Source: Blastocladiella emersonii ATCC 22665 (Eukaryota > Blastocladiomycota > Blastocladiomycetes > Blastocladiales > Blastocladiaceae). From it: a stretch of 64,000 bases of DNA. Every line of letters begins with the position of its first letter. The first letter of the stretch is position 1. Made by a program: the position numbers and the translations under genes. Where the stretch lies: positions 930,001-994,000 of the forward strand of contig JANHCV010000008.1 in NCBI GenBank assembly GCA_025594325.1, written 5' to 3'. Under the pieces are notes generated by a model that saw only the letters and a program-made list of their open reading frames with translations, searched no databases and had not been told where the DNA came from. Shown one piece after another: positions 41,444 to 52,208 of the stretch.

Positions 41444-42928
41444 ATGACGCAGGACGCGCTCGCTTGCACCCCATCCGTCAAAAACGTGGATCTACCGGAT
41501 TCGCTGCTTGACGACCCTGCCGCATTGCGTGGCATCCACGAGGCCGCGCTTAAGCGTGTGATGAGCCTCCGGCTACATATCATCCGCGCTGTTCTGGCTA
41601 TTCAGCTCGATCGGACAATCTCTGAAACCGAGCAGGCGCGTGTTGCGGACCTCACGGCGGCATTGGGCAGCGCGGAAAATATGCTTTCATTGATCGAAAG
41701 GCGACGCGCCGGGCTTGACGCTGACGGACCAACAGCCGATTCTGCTCAGGTCCCCGATGCCGCTTTGACCACAACACCGCAGCAGGACTCGAGCACAGCC
41801 AACGCATTGTCCGGTTCAAATGAGCCGCTATATTCTAACGCACGCCAACCGCACTCGCGTCGCCGATCCGAGTCGCTCGAACGCGACCATCCGCGAGCGG
41901 CACCCCGCACCACGCCCACCTTGCTTTTGTCCAGCGAAAGCTTGTACTTGCGTGTGAACCAAGTCGTGCCTCCCTTTCGAGTCCCTGCTTCTGCTGCCAT
42001 GCGCGCCCGCCTCCCGTCATCCACGACCGTTTGGGACGCGCACGATTTTCTCGCGCTAATTCGAGACGCCCTGCCCGGCGTTCCCGTGGCCCGCGCCCTT
42101 CTGGCGGCACGGAACCGCGTCCCGCACACGCTCTTCATCACCTACGCCGTGTTCCTGCGCGAGTCGACGCGCGACGAGGATGCGGACCGGGTTTTCCTCG
42201 ATGCGACGAATGATGACTGGAACCGCGGCTGGGTCGAGCGATGGATTAAATTGAAGCCAACGAGCGGCAAACCCCGCCAGGTTTGGTCGTTTTACGATAG
42301 CTTCTGCGCCGTTCTGGGCAGGGCCATCGACCTGACGGCCGATATATGCCGGGAAGAGCACATCAAGCGCACTTTTGCTAAGAAGCTGTACTACACTCTC
42401 CGCTGGGACGTAGTGCCGCTTCTGTCCTATCTGGTCGACCCCGAGCATTCGATCAAAGACCTTGCCGCTGCTTTCATCGCGATGTACGCGTCGAGAGCCC
42501 GCACCCCGTCACCGCTGCGACCAGACCTGGACTCTGCTGGCCGCTTGGACTGCCGTTTCTGCTGCGCTTGCCTCGAGTACGAGACGCTGGCCCAGCCAAC
42601 CCAGCCACCCCACGACTCGCTCAGCTGCTCGCTCCTCGACCGCCCGCGCCAGATCGCTCAGCTACTCGTCGACGCTACAGGCGGCTTCAGGATCGACTCA
42701 CCGCGAGCGCCGCCCGCTGGCTCGTCGGACGCGGAATTGATCCAACTGACTCGCGCATGGACCGCGAGGCTGTGGGACGCGCGGATCCCGCGCCGCACTC
42801 CGCGCATCATGGCCCAGACCATGAAGTGGTGCCGCGACGTGTTCAAGGAGCTGGTTGAGCTTCCCATGGACGTACAGGCTCGCGTGCTTCGTGCTGTGTG
42901 GGCCGAGGTCAAGGCGGCGGCTGAGTAA
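41444..42928 (+). CDS. Gag-like zinc-knuckle family protein, 494 residues
   Basis: ATG at 41444 (MTQDALACTPSVKN) lies directly after the leader ACTTTATGCAAC; an ATGTAA start-stop pair precedes it by about 30 nt. N-terminal helix LKRVMSLRLHIIRAVLAIQL at about residues 31-50; linker with few SR units; core at about 180-340 with FLALIRDALPGVPVARALLA, TLFITYAVFLRESTRDEDA and NRGWVERWIKLKP; knuckle C370, C373, H390 and C395 (CX2CX16HX4C), followed by SLLDRPRQIAQLLV; tail IPRRTPRIMAQTMKWCRDVF ... RVLRAVWAEVKAAAE. Closest to the next gene downstream (43214), so the two are probably tandem duplicates. Intact single exon. Confidence 0.78.
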   Translation: MTQDALACTPSVKNVDLPDSLLDDPAALRGIHEAALKRVMSLRLHIIRAVLAIQLDRTISETEQARVADLTAALGSAENMLSLIERRRAGLDADGPTADSAQVPDAALTTTPQQDSSTANALSGSNEPLYSNARQPHSRRRSESLERDHPRAAPRTTPTLLLSSESLYLRVNQVVPPFRVPASAAMRARLPSSTTVWDAHDFLALIRDALPGVPVARALLAARNRVPHTLFITYAVFLRESTRDEDADRVFLDATNDDWNRGWVERWIKLKPTSGKPRQVWSFYDSFCAVLGRAIDLTADICREEHIKRTFAKKLYYTLRWDVVPLLSYLVDPEHSIKDLAAAFIAMYASRARTPSPLRPDLDSAGRLDCRFCCACLEYETLAQPTQPPHDSLSCSLLDRPRQIAQLLVDATGGFRIDSPRAPPAGSSDAELIQLTRAWTARLWDARIPRRTPRIMAQTMKWCRDVFKELVELPMDVQARVLRAVWAEVKAAAE

Positions 42929-43213
42929 GGCGCGACCTTGACTGGATGGAAATATACACGCGAGGCCATCTTATGCACACTTGCCACACGTCCCCTTTCC
43001 TCGATTGAGCCTCTTACTTGCGCGCAGTTGCAATGACGGCGACTCGAGAGATCGCGAGCCCCGCGCCGCTCATCTCCACGTGGCGCACCGAGGGGTCAAG
43101 TGGCGTCAGGTTTCCCCTGTGACGTCTGCTCGAGATCCAAACGTTCGCCCTCCCTGATCGCCCCGTATCGCATGAAGCAGATGAAATTCTACCCGGCGAC
43201 TTGATGCAATACG

Positions 43214-44716
43214 ATGACGGGGGACTACTTGTGTCTTTCTTCTCTTGTGCCGACCAACGAGCGACCCAACCATCCCGCCGGTGTGCACGGCGACCAGGAG
43301 ACATTGCTGATGCGCGCCACGAACCTGCGGCCACAGCTGGTTCTTTCGGCACTGGGTGCTCGAATCCAACGGTCCACTTCCGAAACTCAACAGACACACT
43401 TTACAAAACTTGCATCAGCGCTGGACAATACGGAGCGGCTCATGTTGGCTCATGACGACAAGGTTGTCGAGGCGACTCAATCTGAGGCTTCCGTCAGCTC
43501 TTCAAACATTTCGCCTTCAGTCGGCAATCCGCTTTTGGAGCAGGGCGGGGGATCGGATGGGCTCTTGCGCGTTCGGAATGAATTGAACCGCTCACCAAGC
43601 CCAACTTCGCGGCGGCGCGGCCGATCACGGTCACCCTCGCCGTCGCGCAAAGTCAAGAACCAGCGTCCGCGGTCACTCACTCCAGCCCGCGCTGCTGTCC
43701 TTTCGCAGGAACGGTACTTGCACGTCATGCACTGGGTCCCGCCCTTCCGGATCCCCGTGAGTGCCGCTGCCCTTCGAAACATACCGTCGTGCCAGACCAT
43801 CTTGGACGCGCGCGAGTTCCTGTCGCACCTCCGCGCCGCGCTGCCCAACACCTCCGTCGCACTCGCCCTGCTCGCGACGCGGAGCCGCGTCCCTCACCGG
43901 CTCTTTTTCACGTACGCGGTCCTGCTGCGCGAGTCGACCGCCGACGAGGAAGCGACCCGCCTGTTCCTTGGCGTTGCGGACGGAACCTGGAACCCCGACT
44001 GGGTCGCGCAGTGGCTCCAAGTAAGGCCCACGGCGCCCACGCGCGACGCCGTCTGGGCCTACTACGACCAATTTTGTGCCGTGTTGAACAAGGTCGTGAA
44101 GGTGACGTACCAGGTCGAGCGCGAGGAACACGTCAAACGCGTGTTCGCGAAGCTTCTCTTCTACAAGCCCCGGTGGGACATGGCGCCGCTGGCGTCCATC
44201 TTGCAGGATCCGGGTGCCTCGCTCAAGAACGTTGTCGCCGCGTCCGTTGCCCTGTTCGCGCCGCCGACACGGTCTGCATCGAGCTTGCAGTCGCAACCTG
44301 GTCCGAGCTCTGGCGCCCGTGCGGGCTGCACTTTTTGCGACGACTACAAGTTTGCCTTCGAAACGACCAAGTTGGAACACCCGCCCCACGACACGCTCAA
44401 GTGTCCACTGCTTGACCAACCAGCCCGAATTGCCACGCTCTTCGTTCGCGCGCTCGGCGACTTCCACCTCGATCCGCAGCCTGTCCCTCCCACCAGCGCA
44501 TCTGACGCGGACTTGCTGGACGTGACGCGTCTGTGGGCGGGCAAGCTGTGGGAGGCACGAATCCCGCGCGGGACCGCTCGCGCCAACTCCCAGGCGATGA
44601 AGTGGTGTCGCGAAGTGTTCAGGGGGCTCAACCGGCTCCCGAACGCGGAGCGAGAGCGTGTGCTTCGTGTTGTCTGGGTCGAAATCGGGTCGCTGCTGGT
44701 GCGGCGAGATCGTTAG
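43214..44716 (+). CDS. Gag-like zinc-knuckle family protein, 500 residues
   Basis: ATG at 43214 (MTGDYLCLSSLVPTN) follows the leader ACTTGATGCAA within 10 nt. N-terminal helix MRATNLRPQLVLSALGARIQ; a short Arg/Ser-rich patch (SRRRGRSRSPSPSRK) at about residues 135-150; core with FLSHLRAALPNTSVALALLA, RLFFTYAVLLRESTADEEA and NPDWVAQWLQVRPTAPTRDA; knuckle C372, C375, H392 and C397 (CX2CX16HX4C), followed by PLLDQPARIATLFV; tail IPRGTARANSQAMKWCREVF ... ERVLRVVWVEIGSLLV. Paralogue of 41444 and of the broken gene at 9125. Intact single exon. No composite box of the GATATC type is seen upstream. Confidence 0.78.
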   Translation: MTGDYLCLSSLVPTNERPNHPAGVHGDQETLLMRATNLRPQLVLSALGARIQRSTSETQQTHFTKLASALDNTERLMLAHDDKVVEATQSEASVSSSNISPSVGNPLLEQGGGSDGLLRVRNELNRSPSPTSRRRGRSRSPSPSRKVKNQRPRSLTPARAAVLSQERYLHVMHWVPPFRIPVSAAALRNIPSCQTILDAREFLSHLRAALPNTSVALALLATRSRVPHRLFFTYAVLLRESTADEEATRLFLGVADGTWNPDWVAQWLQVRPTAPTRDAVWAYYDQFCAVLNKVVKVTYQVEREEHVKRVFAKLLFYKPRWDMAPLASILQDPGASLKNVVAASVALFAPPTRSASSLQSQPGPSSGARAGCTFCDDYKFAFETTKLEHPPHDTLKCPLLDQPARIATLFVRALGDFHLDPQPVPPTSASDADLLDVTRLWAGKLWEARIPRGTARANSQAMKWCREVFRGLNRLPNAERERVLRVVWVEIGSLLVRRDR

Positions 44717-44840
44717 AATAAAACTTGTACGGAGTCCACAACGACTCTATGACGCGGCACGTTTGCAACGTTTGACAATACCCGCCAAGCCCTCATCGAT
44801 TTCTCATTCGTGGAGCGGGTGCGAGACAAAAATCGTGCGA

Positions 44841-44852
44841 GACATCACGTGA
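44841..44852 (+). promoter_or_regulatory. Box variant GACATCACGTGA
   Basis: E-box half of the module, ending 78 nt before the start at 44931. The ACGCGT half is not recognisable here. Confidence 0.5.
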
Positions 44853-44930
44853 GTTTCCCGCGCGAGCATTTCGAGGCTTTTGCGATCGCGGCGCGCGTTC
44901 GACGCCACCTTCCGCGTACTTTGAATTCAA

Positions 44931-46535
44931 ATGGACGAATATCACGGAATCACTTGCTGCAACTGTGCTGGATCATCGACTGGACGCTGCTCTGCGCACT
45001 CGGCCAACGGAGCGGTCATCTCGCCCGCCGCCTCGCTTCTTCACGCGACGGATGAGCGCGCGATGATCTTTCAAGCGCTCAATGGCCGGCTTGGAATGAT
45101 CCACGCGGGATTGCGTCAAAGGCTTAGTCCTCAAGCGGTGCTGTATCCGGTCTGGTCTGCAAATGGCCAGTCCGCGCCCCACTACGCGCAACCGAGCCTT
45201 GGAAACTTGGCCCATCCGGACGATGCCTCGGTGGCTCCAACTCAACATCACAACTCAGCTCGTACGGCGGCCGAGCAACCTGCGGCACCGCTTACGGAAG
45301 AGCTGGTCGCGCCGCGCGACCACCAGCATCGACTTGCACACCAGCACGCGACTGCGACCACCTCCTCGGCCAATGTGCGACAGTTTCCTGAGCGCATGGC
45401 CGTCGCACCTGACCTGAAGCAGCTCGTCGCCGCAGCAGACTTTGAGTTCAGCATTCACGACCCGCTGGACGAAAATGCTTATGTGAACATAGACATCATG
45501 CTCAACGCCTTGTCCGCTGCAGGAATCCCCGCCGGCCGCCTCGCCGAGGCTTTGATTTTGATTCATGACCGCGTCCCTCACGACATTTACCGCGCGTTCG
45601 CGATTGTGCTGCGTCCCACCATGTCCGACTCGGCCACCCGCAAAGCTGTCCGATCTAGTTTCTGCAAACCGCGACCCTTGTGGCTTACGTCTTGGCTCGA
45701 CTTCACCGTCGAGTGGCACATGGACATCGAGACCGTTGCTGCTTCCGCTCTGTCACTTGTTCACAACTCGCGCGGCCACATCAAAGGACCCGACCGATTC
45801 GCACACTCTGCCCACATCAAGGACCTGTTTGCCGGTCGAATCGTGGGTGTCGACCGCAGCGCGCTTGAGCGCGAGATCACGGATCCTGATTGCTCGCTTG
45901 ACGCATTGCTTCGGATTGGTATCGACCTCGCCAAGGAAGCGGCTAAATCAAAGTACCGTCGTAACGGGAATGTGACGAACGATCAGATATCGCAGAGTGA
46001 TGCTTTTCGCGCTGCCCGTCCCTCTCTGCGCCAAAGCCTCGCCGATTCAATTGAATGCGGATACTGCCGCGTCGTCTTGCGTGATCCGGCGCCGGGCAAG
46101 CGATACAACACCACGCCGCACAAGACGAAGACATGCTACAGCGTCAGCAACCCGGCCAACGCGGCGGTCATCGTGTTCCGCGCGATTCGGGCAATCCCTG
46201 CTGCCTCCCGACCGATCATTCCACGACCGCCGCAAGTGCGGGCGGCACACCGAGTACCCGGGCTCAACCGCGACTTGCTTGCCTACACGCGTGATCTTGC
46301 GCGCGATATTGAACCGTACTGCGCAGATCGTCCACAGCGCCGTGGCCACGCGATGCTGTGCGAGATGCAGAAACTGGAGCCAGCGGGCTACCGCGCAGGG
46401 CGTATGCTTAAGTTTGTGAACCTGCTCTACTGGATGGATTGTGCACCAGCAGATTCGTCGCTCGAAGCCGCGCGGGATTCAGCTGTCCAGCGCTTGCGCG
46501 AAGAGGAAGGGCGGGTTGGATCTGGCCGGACGTAG
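44931..46535 (+). CDS. Divergent Gag-like family protein, 534 residues
   Basis: Starts MDEYHGITCCNC, a variant of the T-x-C-N leader. N-terminal helix AMIFQALNGRLGMIHAGLRQRL at about residues 44-65; a His/Ala/Thr-rich linker with APRDHQHRLAHQH; core at about 160-340 with RLAEALILIHDRVPHDIYRA, AIVLRPTMSDSATRKAV and WLTSWLDFTVEWHMD; knuckle C376, C379, H397 and C402 (CX2CX17HX4C); then VFRAIRAIPAASRP and a longer tail than in other subgroups. No close paralogue in the window, so it represents a separate branch. Intact single exon. Function unknown. Confidence 0.74.
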   Translation: MDEYHGITCCNCAGSSTGRCSAHSANGAVISPAASLLHATDERAMIFQALNGRLGMIHAGLRQRLSPQAVLYPVWSANGQSAPHYAQPSLGNLAHPDDASVAPTQHHNSARTAAEQPAAPLTEELVAPRDHQHRLAHQHATATTSSANVRQFPERMAVAPDLKQLVAAADFEFSIHDPLDENAYVNIDIMLNALSAAGIPAGRLAEALILIHDRVPHDIYRAFAIVLRPTMSDSATRKAVRSSFCKPRPLWLTSWLDFTVEWHMDIETVAASALSLVHNSRGHIKGPDRFAHSAHIKDLFAGRIVGVDRSALEREITDPDCSLDALLRIGIDLAKEAAKSKYRRNGNVTNDQISQSDAFRAARPSLRQSLADSIECGYCRVVLRDPAPGKRYNTTPHKTKTCYSVSNPANAAVIVFRAIRAIPAASRPIIPRPPQVRAAHRVPGLNRDLLAYTRDLARDIEPYCADRPQRRGHAMLCEMQKLEPAGYRAGRMLKFVNLLYWMDCAPADSSLEAARDSAVQRLREEEGRVGSGRT

Positions 46536-46975
46536 AGTAATAGATTCGTTCTGTTTCACTCCTGTTTCGACGCAATCGTAGCAATCGCAACTCATTACAA
46601 TGCTGCACACGCCTCGGCGGGCTGCACGCCTTGACGGATGGTTGATTTGCGCATCAACGTGAATTGTTCATGTCCATACGTGTCGCATGTCGCTCGCCGA
46701 ACGCGTTACTTCTCCGCTTGCCACCTAAACAGATTGCCCAGCATCTATAAATCTCTTGCTGTCGGACACGCGACGTGCCACTTCGATCAATCGCGCTGAC
46801 GCGAGCATCCCGCTTTCTCGAGCGGAGCGCGACGCGCGGTTCTCGACACCGCCAACGCGAACCGGAGCAGGTCCTGGGGTGCGTGACTTTTATGTTGTCG
46901 AACCCTTAGCCGCTAACAAGTCTTTCTCGAAGACGATCTTGCACTGACTGTTGACGCGAAGTCGTGAGTACTGGT
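46536..46975. other. Intergenic region, no gene recognised
   Basis: 440 nt between a family gene and Helentron copy 2. A TATA-like CTATAAATC lies at 46744-46752. A short open frame at about 46756-46947 stops shortly before the element and resembles nothing else in the window. Confidence 0.4.
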
Positions 46976-49249
46976 TCTCAGCAGTAGGCTGAGTTTCTGT
47001 GGAGCTGAATTCGCGCTCAAGCTGGGCCATTTGGCACGCCTGACTTTTCTGCCACTCCCATCAACACGCGTCGCGACGCGTCTCGGTCGAGCTCGAATTA
47101 TCTTCTCCTCAATTTTCTCCAAATCCTCTTAATAAATCTACCCTCTAACTCTATGCAACTCAACTAAAATCGTCTGGGGCACAGTTCGACGTCGGAATAC
47201 TCTCCGTGTACCTGACCTCTCACGCTTCCCGCTCCTCCCGCGGCCACTGTGCATATCCTCTACATTTCCTCCGTCCTTCATGTCCTACGTGGGCATCCAC
47301 ACGCTTCCCTGACGCTTTGATTTAATTCACCGCTTGCGCGTATTGTGTCTCGCGTTTTTTTGTCTCACGTCTCCTGTCTCGCACTCGTGGCGTGCGCGAG
47401 ACACATCGCGTCTCTTGTGTCTCACTAGCACGAGACGCGCACGAGATCTCCATGGTCGGCGCCGAGCTGTTCGCCGCAATGCACTTGCGCTTCGACGCGC
47501 TATACCCGAGCCGCGACCATCGTCCGTTTGGCGGCCTGCACGTCCTCGCGTTTGGCGACTTTTTCCAGTTCGAGCCCGTCATGGCCCGCTCGCTCACGGT
47601 TCCATCTGAGCAGCCGGTCGAACGCGCACCCGAACCCGAGGTGGATGCAGCTCATGATGGCGACTCGATGCGGGTCGACGGCGAGCCTCAGCAGCAGCAG
47701 CAGAAGAAGCGCGCGTCCAAGCGCAAGGAGCGGCCAGCGGTCAGCAGAACTCGAACTGACGCCAACATTGGTCGCGATCAGTGGCTCGCCTTCGACTCGG
47801 TCTTCTTCCTCGTGCAGCAGATGCGGCAGTCGGGCGACGCGAGCTTCCTCAACGTGCTCCAGGACCTGCGCAACTGCATCGTCTCGCAGCGCGTGATCGA
47901 GTACCTCGGCTCGCGGCGAGCAGACGTCGTACTGGGCCAGCACCCAGGCCAGCTCGACGACTGGAGCGACCAGGTCCTCATCACGGGGCAGAACTCGGTG
48001 CGCGACGCGTGGAACTCGATGGCCGCCGCGAAACACGCGCGTCGCCTCGGTCTCCAACCCGACGAAATCTTTGACCTCGAGTGCGTCGATCTCGTCCGCA
48101 AGCCCTCCACAACCGGACCACTCCTTTGGCGGCAGCTCGTCATTGAGAGCAGCGGTCAGAGCCAGAGCGACCAGCGCATGCTCAACTTCGCAAAACTGCT
48201 TCCCTCGAGCAAGACGGACCACATCCCGTCTACCCTCAAGCTGTTTGCTGGCGCGCGTGTCATCGTGACGCGGAACATCAACACGCCGTACGTCTCCGCG
48301 TCATATTCGCCGGCCATTAGGCGCGTGGACTCACCAGCGCTTCCTCGCTTCGCATCGTGTAGTCGCGGCATCGTCAACGGCGTCATTGGCCGTGTTGAAG
48401 GCTTTGCCACCGACGCGAACAACGGCATTGATGCAGTCATCATCCGGCCCAACAGGGATCTGGGTCGCATCCCCAAGCTACCCGGGATCCCCGACGGCTG
48501 CTTCCCGCTGCGCCGCGAGATCACCTCGTTCCGCCTCAAGAACAAGGTGGCCGGCACATCCAAGACGATCCATCGAGCCTAGTTCCCGCTCGAGCTCGCG
48601 TACGCGCTGACGGCGCACAAGGCCCAAGGGATGACCCTCGAAAAGGTCATCGTTGATCTCGCCGACATGACGCGTGGATCGTTACCGTCGCGCTTCCTGT
48701 ACATGATCCTATCGCGTGTACGGCGCGGTGACGACATCCTGATCCTGCGTGATCCAGGTATCCAAGGCCTGAATCAAACGCAGGATCAACATTTACTTGC
48801 CGAGTACGCTTGACTGCAATGTGCTGGCGGAGGCAACTGTTAAGACAGGGATCACGGCTCAACGATGTGTATTCGAAGTCTCCTCCTCGCTAGCGGGGAC
48901 CCGCTGGGTTTTGTACAGCGGGGCGGCGCCGGCGGACGCGTTGGTGCGCGCCGCGGGCGGTGAGAGACGCGACACGCGTCCTGGCTTGGGGCCTCGTGCG
49001 GCCGCGTGAGGGACGCGTGATCACGCGTCTGTCTCACGCAGGCTGGGAGACAGGCCAGCTGAGGTCGGGACCGGACCCCGAATCCTAACAGCAACCACTA
49101 CCTAGTCCTGAGCTCATTAATACGTAGCTATTTTGACACGTCATTCACTACTCGCCTTTCAACGCGGACGGAACTTGACGTCCAGCTTATTTTCAAGTCA
49201 GCCTAGTCGCCTACTGCTGAGACAGAGTGTGCAAAGCACACACCCCTAG
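46976..49249 (+). mobile_element. Helentron copy 2, 2.3 kb, internally deleted
   Basis: Starts TCTCAGCAGTAGGCTGAG after a T at 46975. The inverse copy GCCTACTGCTGAGA is at 49209-49222, the hairpin GTGTGC-AAA-GCACAC at 49227-49241, and the end is ACCCCTAG followed by T. Internally it has lost the Rep part and the first half of the helicase but keeps the C-terminal helicase, the complement of copy 1. The leader motif TAACTCTATGCAAC lies at 47146-47160. The 3' arm has palindromes around GACGCGTGATCACGCGTC near 49011-49029. Confidence 0.82.
47453..48813 (+). pseudogene. Helitron Pif1-like helicase, C-terminal half
   Basis: From MVGAELFAAMHLRFDALY it contains PFGGLHVLAFGDFFQFEPV, then a Gln-rich insert, LNVLQDLRNC, LFAGARVIVTRNIN, a TAG at 48580-48582, and the last helicase block ELAYALTAHKAQGMTLEKV with SRFLYMILSRVRRGDDILI. 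Motifs Ia and I (the Walker A GKS) are absent. The first 260 residues differ at only a handful of positions from copy 1 (38453-39244). The nonsense codon and the missing ATPase loop make the protein non-functional. Confidence 0.75.
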
Positions 49250-49506
49250 TCGGTTCAAGTGACCTGGCACAAGGCGCACCCAGTTTTGATAACGTGTGAC
49301 TGGCACTGTCGCGAGCAATGAATCTTTCTTGTAGCCCAACCCGTGCAATTATTCGCTCCATACTTTCAAAGCGTTACCGCGTGGCGCGTCGTGTGATCGA
49401 AGATTGATCCGAGGTCACGCGATGCTGTTTGACCCTTGAAGGCACGGCGGCGCTGACCGAAGCCACCCCAGCTCCCCGCTACCATGTAAGCTTTGAATGA
49501 ATCGCC

Positions 49507-49545
49507 ATGAACACTCCATGCAACCGAAACAGCGACCTAGCGTAA
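49507..49545 (+). promoter_or_regulatory. Short upstream ORF MNTPCNRNSDLA carrying the leader motif
   Basis: ATGAACACTCCATGCAACC starts a 12-codon ORF ending in TAA. The main ORF begins one base later, in the same frame. An ATGTAA pair also precedes it near 49485. In other family genes this peptide is the protein's own N-terminus. Confidence 0.55.
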
Positions 49546-51724
49546 ATGCAATGCGTTGGTCGTGACAGCAAAGTCGAGCTTGAGCGACTTCACCGTCGAG
49601 CGATGAATTTACGGTTGTCGCTCATCCGCCTTGGTCTAACCACTCGCCTTCGCACGCTTCCTCCCGGTAATGCCAACCTTATTGCTCAGTCTCAATCAAT
49701 TTTCTTGGAGCTCCACAAAATGGCCCAACAATGTGCTGCGCTCGAGGCGCAGGCTCAACCCGTGACTCCCGCCCAGCAAGAATCCCGTGCCTTTCCGAAC
49801 GCTTCCTCGCCAACTTCACCGACTGCAAGCCTTCACGTACATCCTGCGACGTATGACCGTGTTCCCTTACCCAGTGCTGCTTCTCCACCTGCATTTCTGG
49901 CTCCCATCTTGCCATCTCCGCCAACGGATGCGTCAAACACGTCCGAAACCGTAGAATTGAATGATTTATCCGCGGCGCACTCACTGGATTCCAATTTGTC
50001 GCCAGTTCGGTCGCCGTGCACCAACTCGCCTGGATCGGAATTGGCGGATCGCTCAGCTGCTGTTGATTTTGCGACCGCCCAACCCTCTCCAATTAACGAT
50101 CGGGCGTCTGATCCCGAGCATGGTTCCATTCTTGATGCCAATCCTTCGCCCGTGCGCGGTTCCGAGCTCGCGCGTCAGATCATTACCACTTCTCTTCAAT
50201 CATCGGCTACAGGCTTGATCGAGCTGCCCACGGCTATGCTGGCCCGGACCTTGCTGCAAGCCGAGATTGATTCCCTTTCAGACGAGGACGCGGTTGACGA
50301 GCCTCGGATTACGACTGGGAATATCGGCCCAACGGCCCTCGGGTCTTCGAATGCCAACGTCATTGCCATTCTACGCCGTGCGCACATTCTTGCGCTCCTT
50401 GGCGTTATCAACCCGAGCGGTGAGGAGTCGCCCGCGCACCTGTACGGCGCGTTCGTGTACTCGCGCATCGAGATGCTACTCGAAAACCCCGAGCTGCTCG
50501 CCAAGTTCCTCGCGCGGATCCGCGCCATCGGCCCGCATGACGGCGGCGTCCTCGCTGAGGCGATGCAGCGCGCGTGCACCGTCGCCAACTGCCGCGCGTG
50601 GATGCGGCGGTACGCGAACCCGACCCGCGTTCGCTCCACATCGTCGCTCGCGCTCGAGGCCGAGGACCTCACGCCGATCGTGCTGTTCCTCGCGTGCGTC
50701 GCCGACAACCTCGAGGCGGCGCTCGGGTGCGCGGACGTGTTCGTGCACGGCGAGTCGACCAAGATCGAGATCATTGCGGCGCTCATCCACACGACGAGCC
50801 ACTCCCTCATGATGCACGCGCGCGAGTGGTACCGCGCGAGCGTGTACGGCGACGTGGACGACGACGCCATCCCGTCGTGGCTCAAGGCGAACGGGCCCGA
50901 GGACCCGCTCTGGTGCCGCTTTCTCGTCTACGCCAAGTTCACGCCGCTGCTCATGTACATGCGCCGCGATCCCGCCCGCACGCACGCGTCGCCCGCGGCT
51001 AACGGCGAGGATCTCGCTGGCGTGTACCGCGTCCTGCAGGGCGCGCTGCGGCCGCCCGCCGCGTCAGGCACCGTTGGCGACGCGCTCGTCGACCAGATCA
51101 CGATCCCCGCCACCATCTTTGAGAACTTTGGCCGCGGGATCCCGATGCTCGGCCTGCGCGTGCCCGCCATGCGCGAGGAGATGGTGGACGGGGCGCTGCA
51201 GATGATCGATGCGACGCCGTTCGCCGCGCTCAAGATCGTGACCGAGATCGCGCTCGTCGCCTCCGCCTCGCCCGCGCACCTCAAGTACACGCAGCCCGGC
51301 ACCGCCGGCAAGACGACGATCGTGTTCCTCAACGCCGACGGTACGCCCTCGCCGCGCGCTCGCGCTCGTTGACCCGCCGCGCGCCGCGAGCATACGCTGA
51401 CACGCGCGAGCCCCACGTGTAGCCGAGACGCGGAGCGGCGCCGTGCAGCGCGTCGTCGACCACCCGCACGACGATACCACGTCTGCCCTTTTTGCCGCTG
51501 CTCGAGCGCCGCTGGACGATTCGGCTGCTGAGCGGGCAATCAACGCTCGCGTTGTGAAGCACCGCAAGAGCTGGCCGCCGACCAAGGTCGCGCAGCACTG
51601 GATCAAGTCCGCCGTTGCAACCCAGACGGTCAAGAAGGCAGTCGCCGCGATACCTGCCGCGGAAGGCCCGCGCAACTGGACCGAGTTTCGCGAGAACCTC
51701 GAGCTTTTGGCTATTCCACCATAA
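49546..51724 (+). CDS. Chimeric protein: family N-terminus with unrelated C-terminal body
   Basis: Exons 49546-51340 and 51423-51724; the 82-nt intron (GTACGC...TAG) restores frame and gives about 698 residues. Residues about 5-30 are the family helix (RRAMNLRLSLIRLGLTTRL), followed by a Ser/Pro-rich linker as in the 11017 gene. From about residue 280 (nt 50370) the composition changes sharply to very high G/C. The sequence (LTPIVLFLACVADNLEAAL, MMHAREWYRASVYGDV, ARVVKHRKSWPPTKVAQHW) has no capsid core or zinc knuckle I can see. I do not recognise this body. A fusion between a family 5' end and another gene is the simplest reading. It is the only Gag-related gene here with a clear intron. Confidence 0.65.
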
Positions 51725-51979
51725 ATGGCGCAAGGCGTGGGCTCCGCATCACAAAACCCGGAACGGTCAACTGGGACAATATGACCTGACATGGGTGTCG
51801 GTCAGCACAATTGACTTCATATGAGCTACCCCGATGAGTTGAGCCTCATACAGGGCGAATTGAGGGTCAGGGACTCGGGCTGAGCTGGACCCAATTCGGG
51901 GCCAATTGAGCGACAGGTTCGGCGGCGGGAAGTACTCGATATATGAGCAGCGCGAAATGTCACAGTGAAAAAGCACCCA

Positions 51980-52170
51980 GGTTAGGGCTGCGGTTAGGTG
52001 GGCTTAGCTGCGGTGCGATCGCGATCGGCGCCACGCGCCAAAGTCCCTGAGCTAGCACCTCGGTTAGGAAAGCTTAGCTCGGCGTGCGGCTTAGGATAGA
52101 GTTTGGCCCGGTTTGCAACTCCATCACGCTAACCCTTCTCCTAACCTCGGCCTAAGCACTCCCACCGTTA
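51980..52170. repeat. Left subterminal GGTTAGG/CTAACC repeats
   Basis: Units such as GGTTAGG, GCTTAGC and CTAACC occur every 15-40 nt. The motif resembles the telomeric TTAGGG unit but is dispersed and in both orientations. Confidence 0.7.
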
Positions 52171-52208
52171 CTCAATGAATACACCATGTATACTAGTTGC
52201 AACACCTT

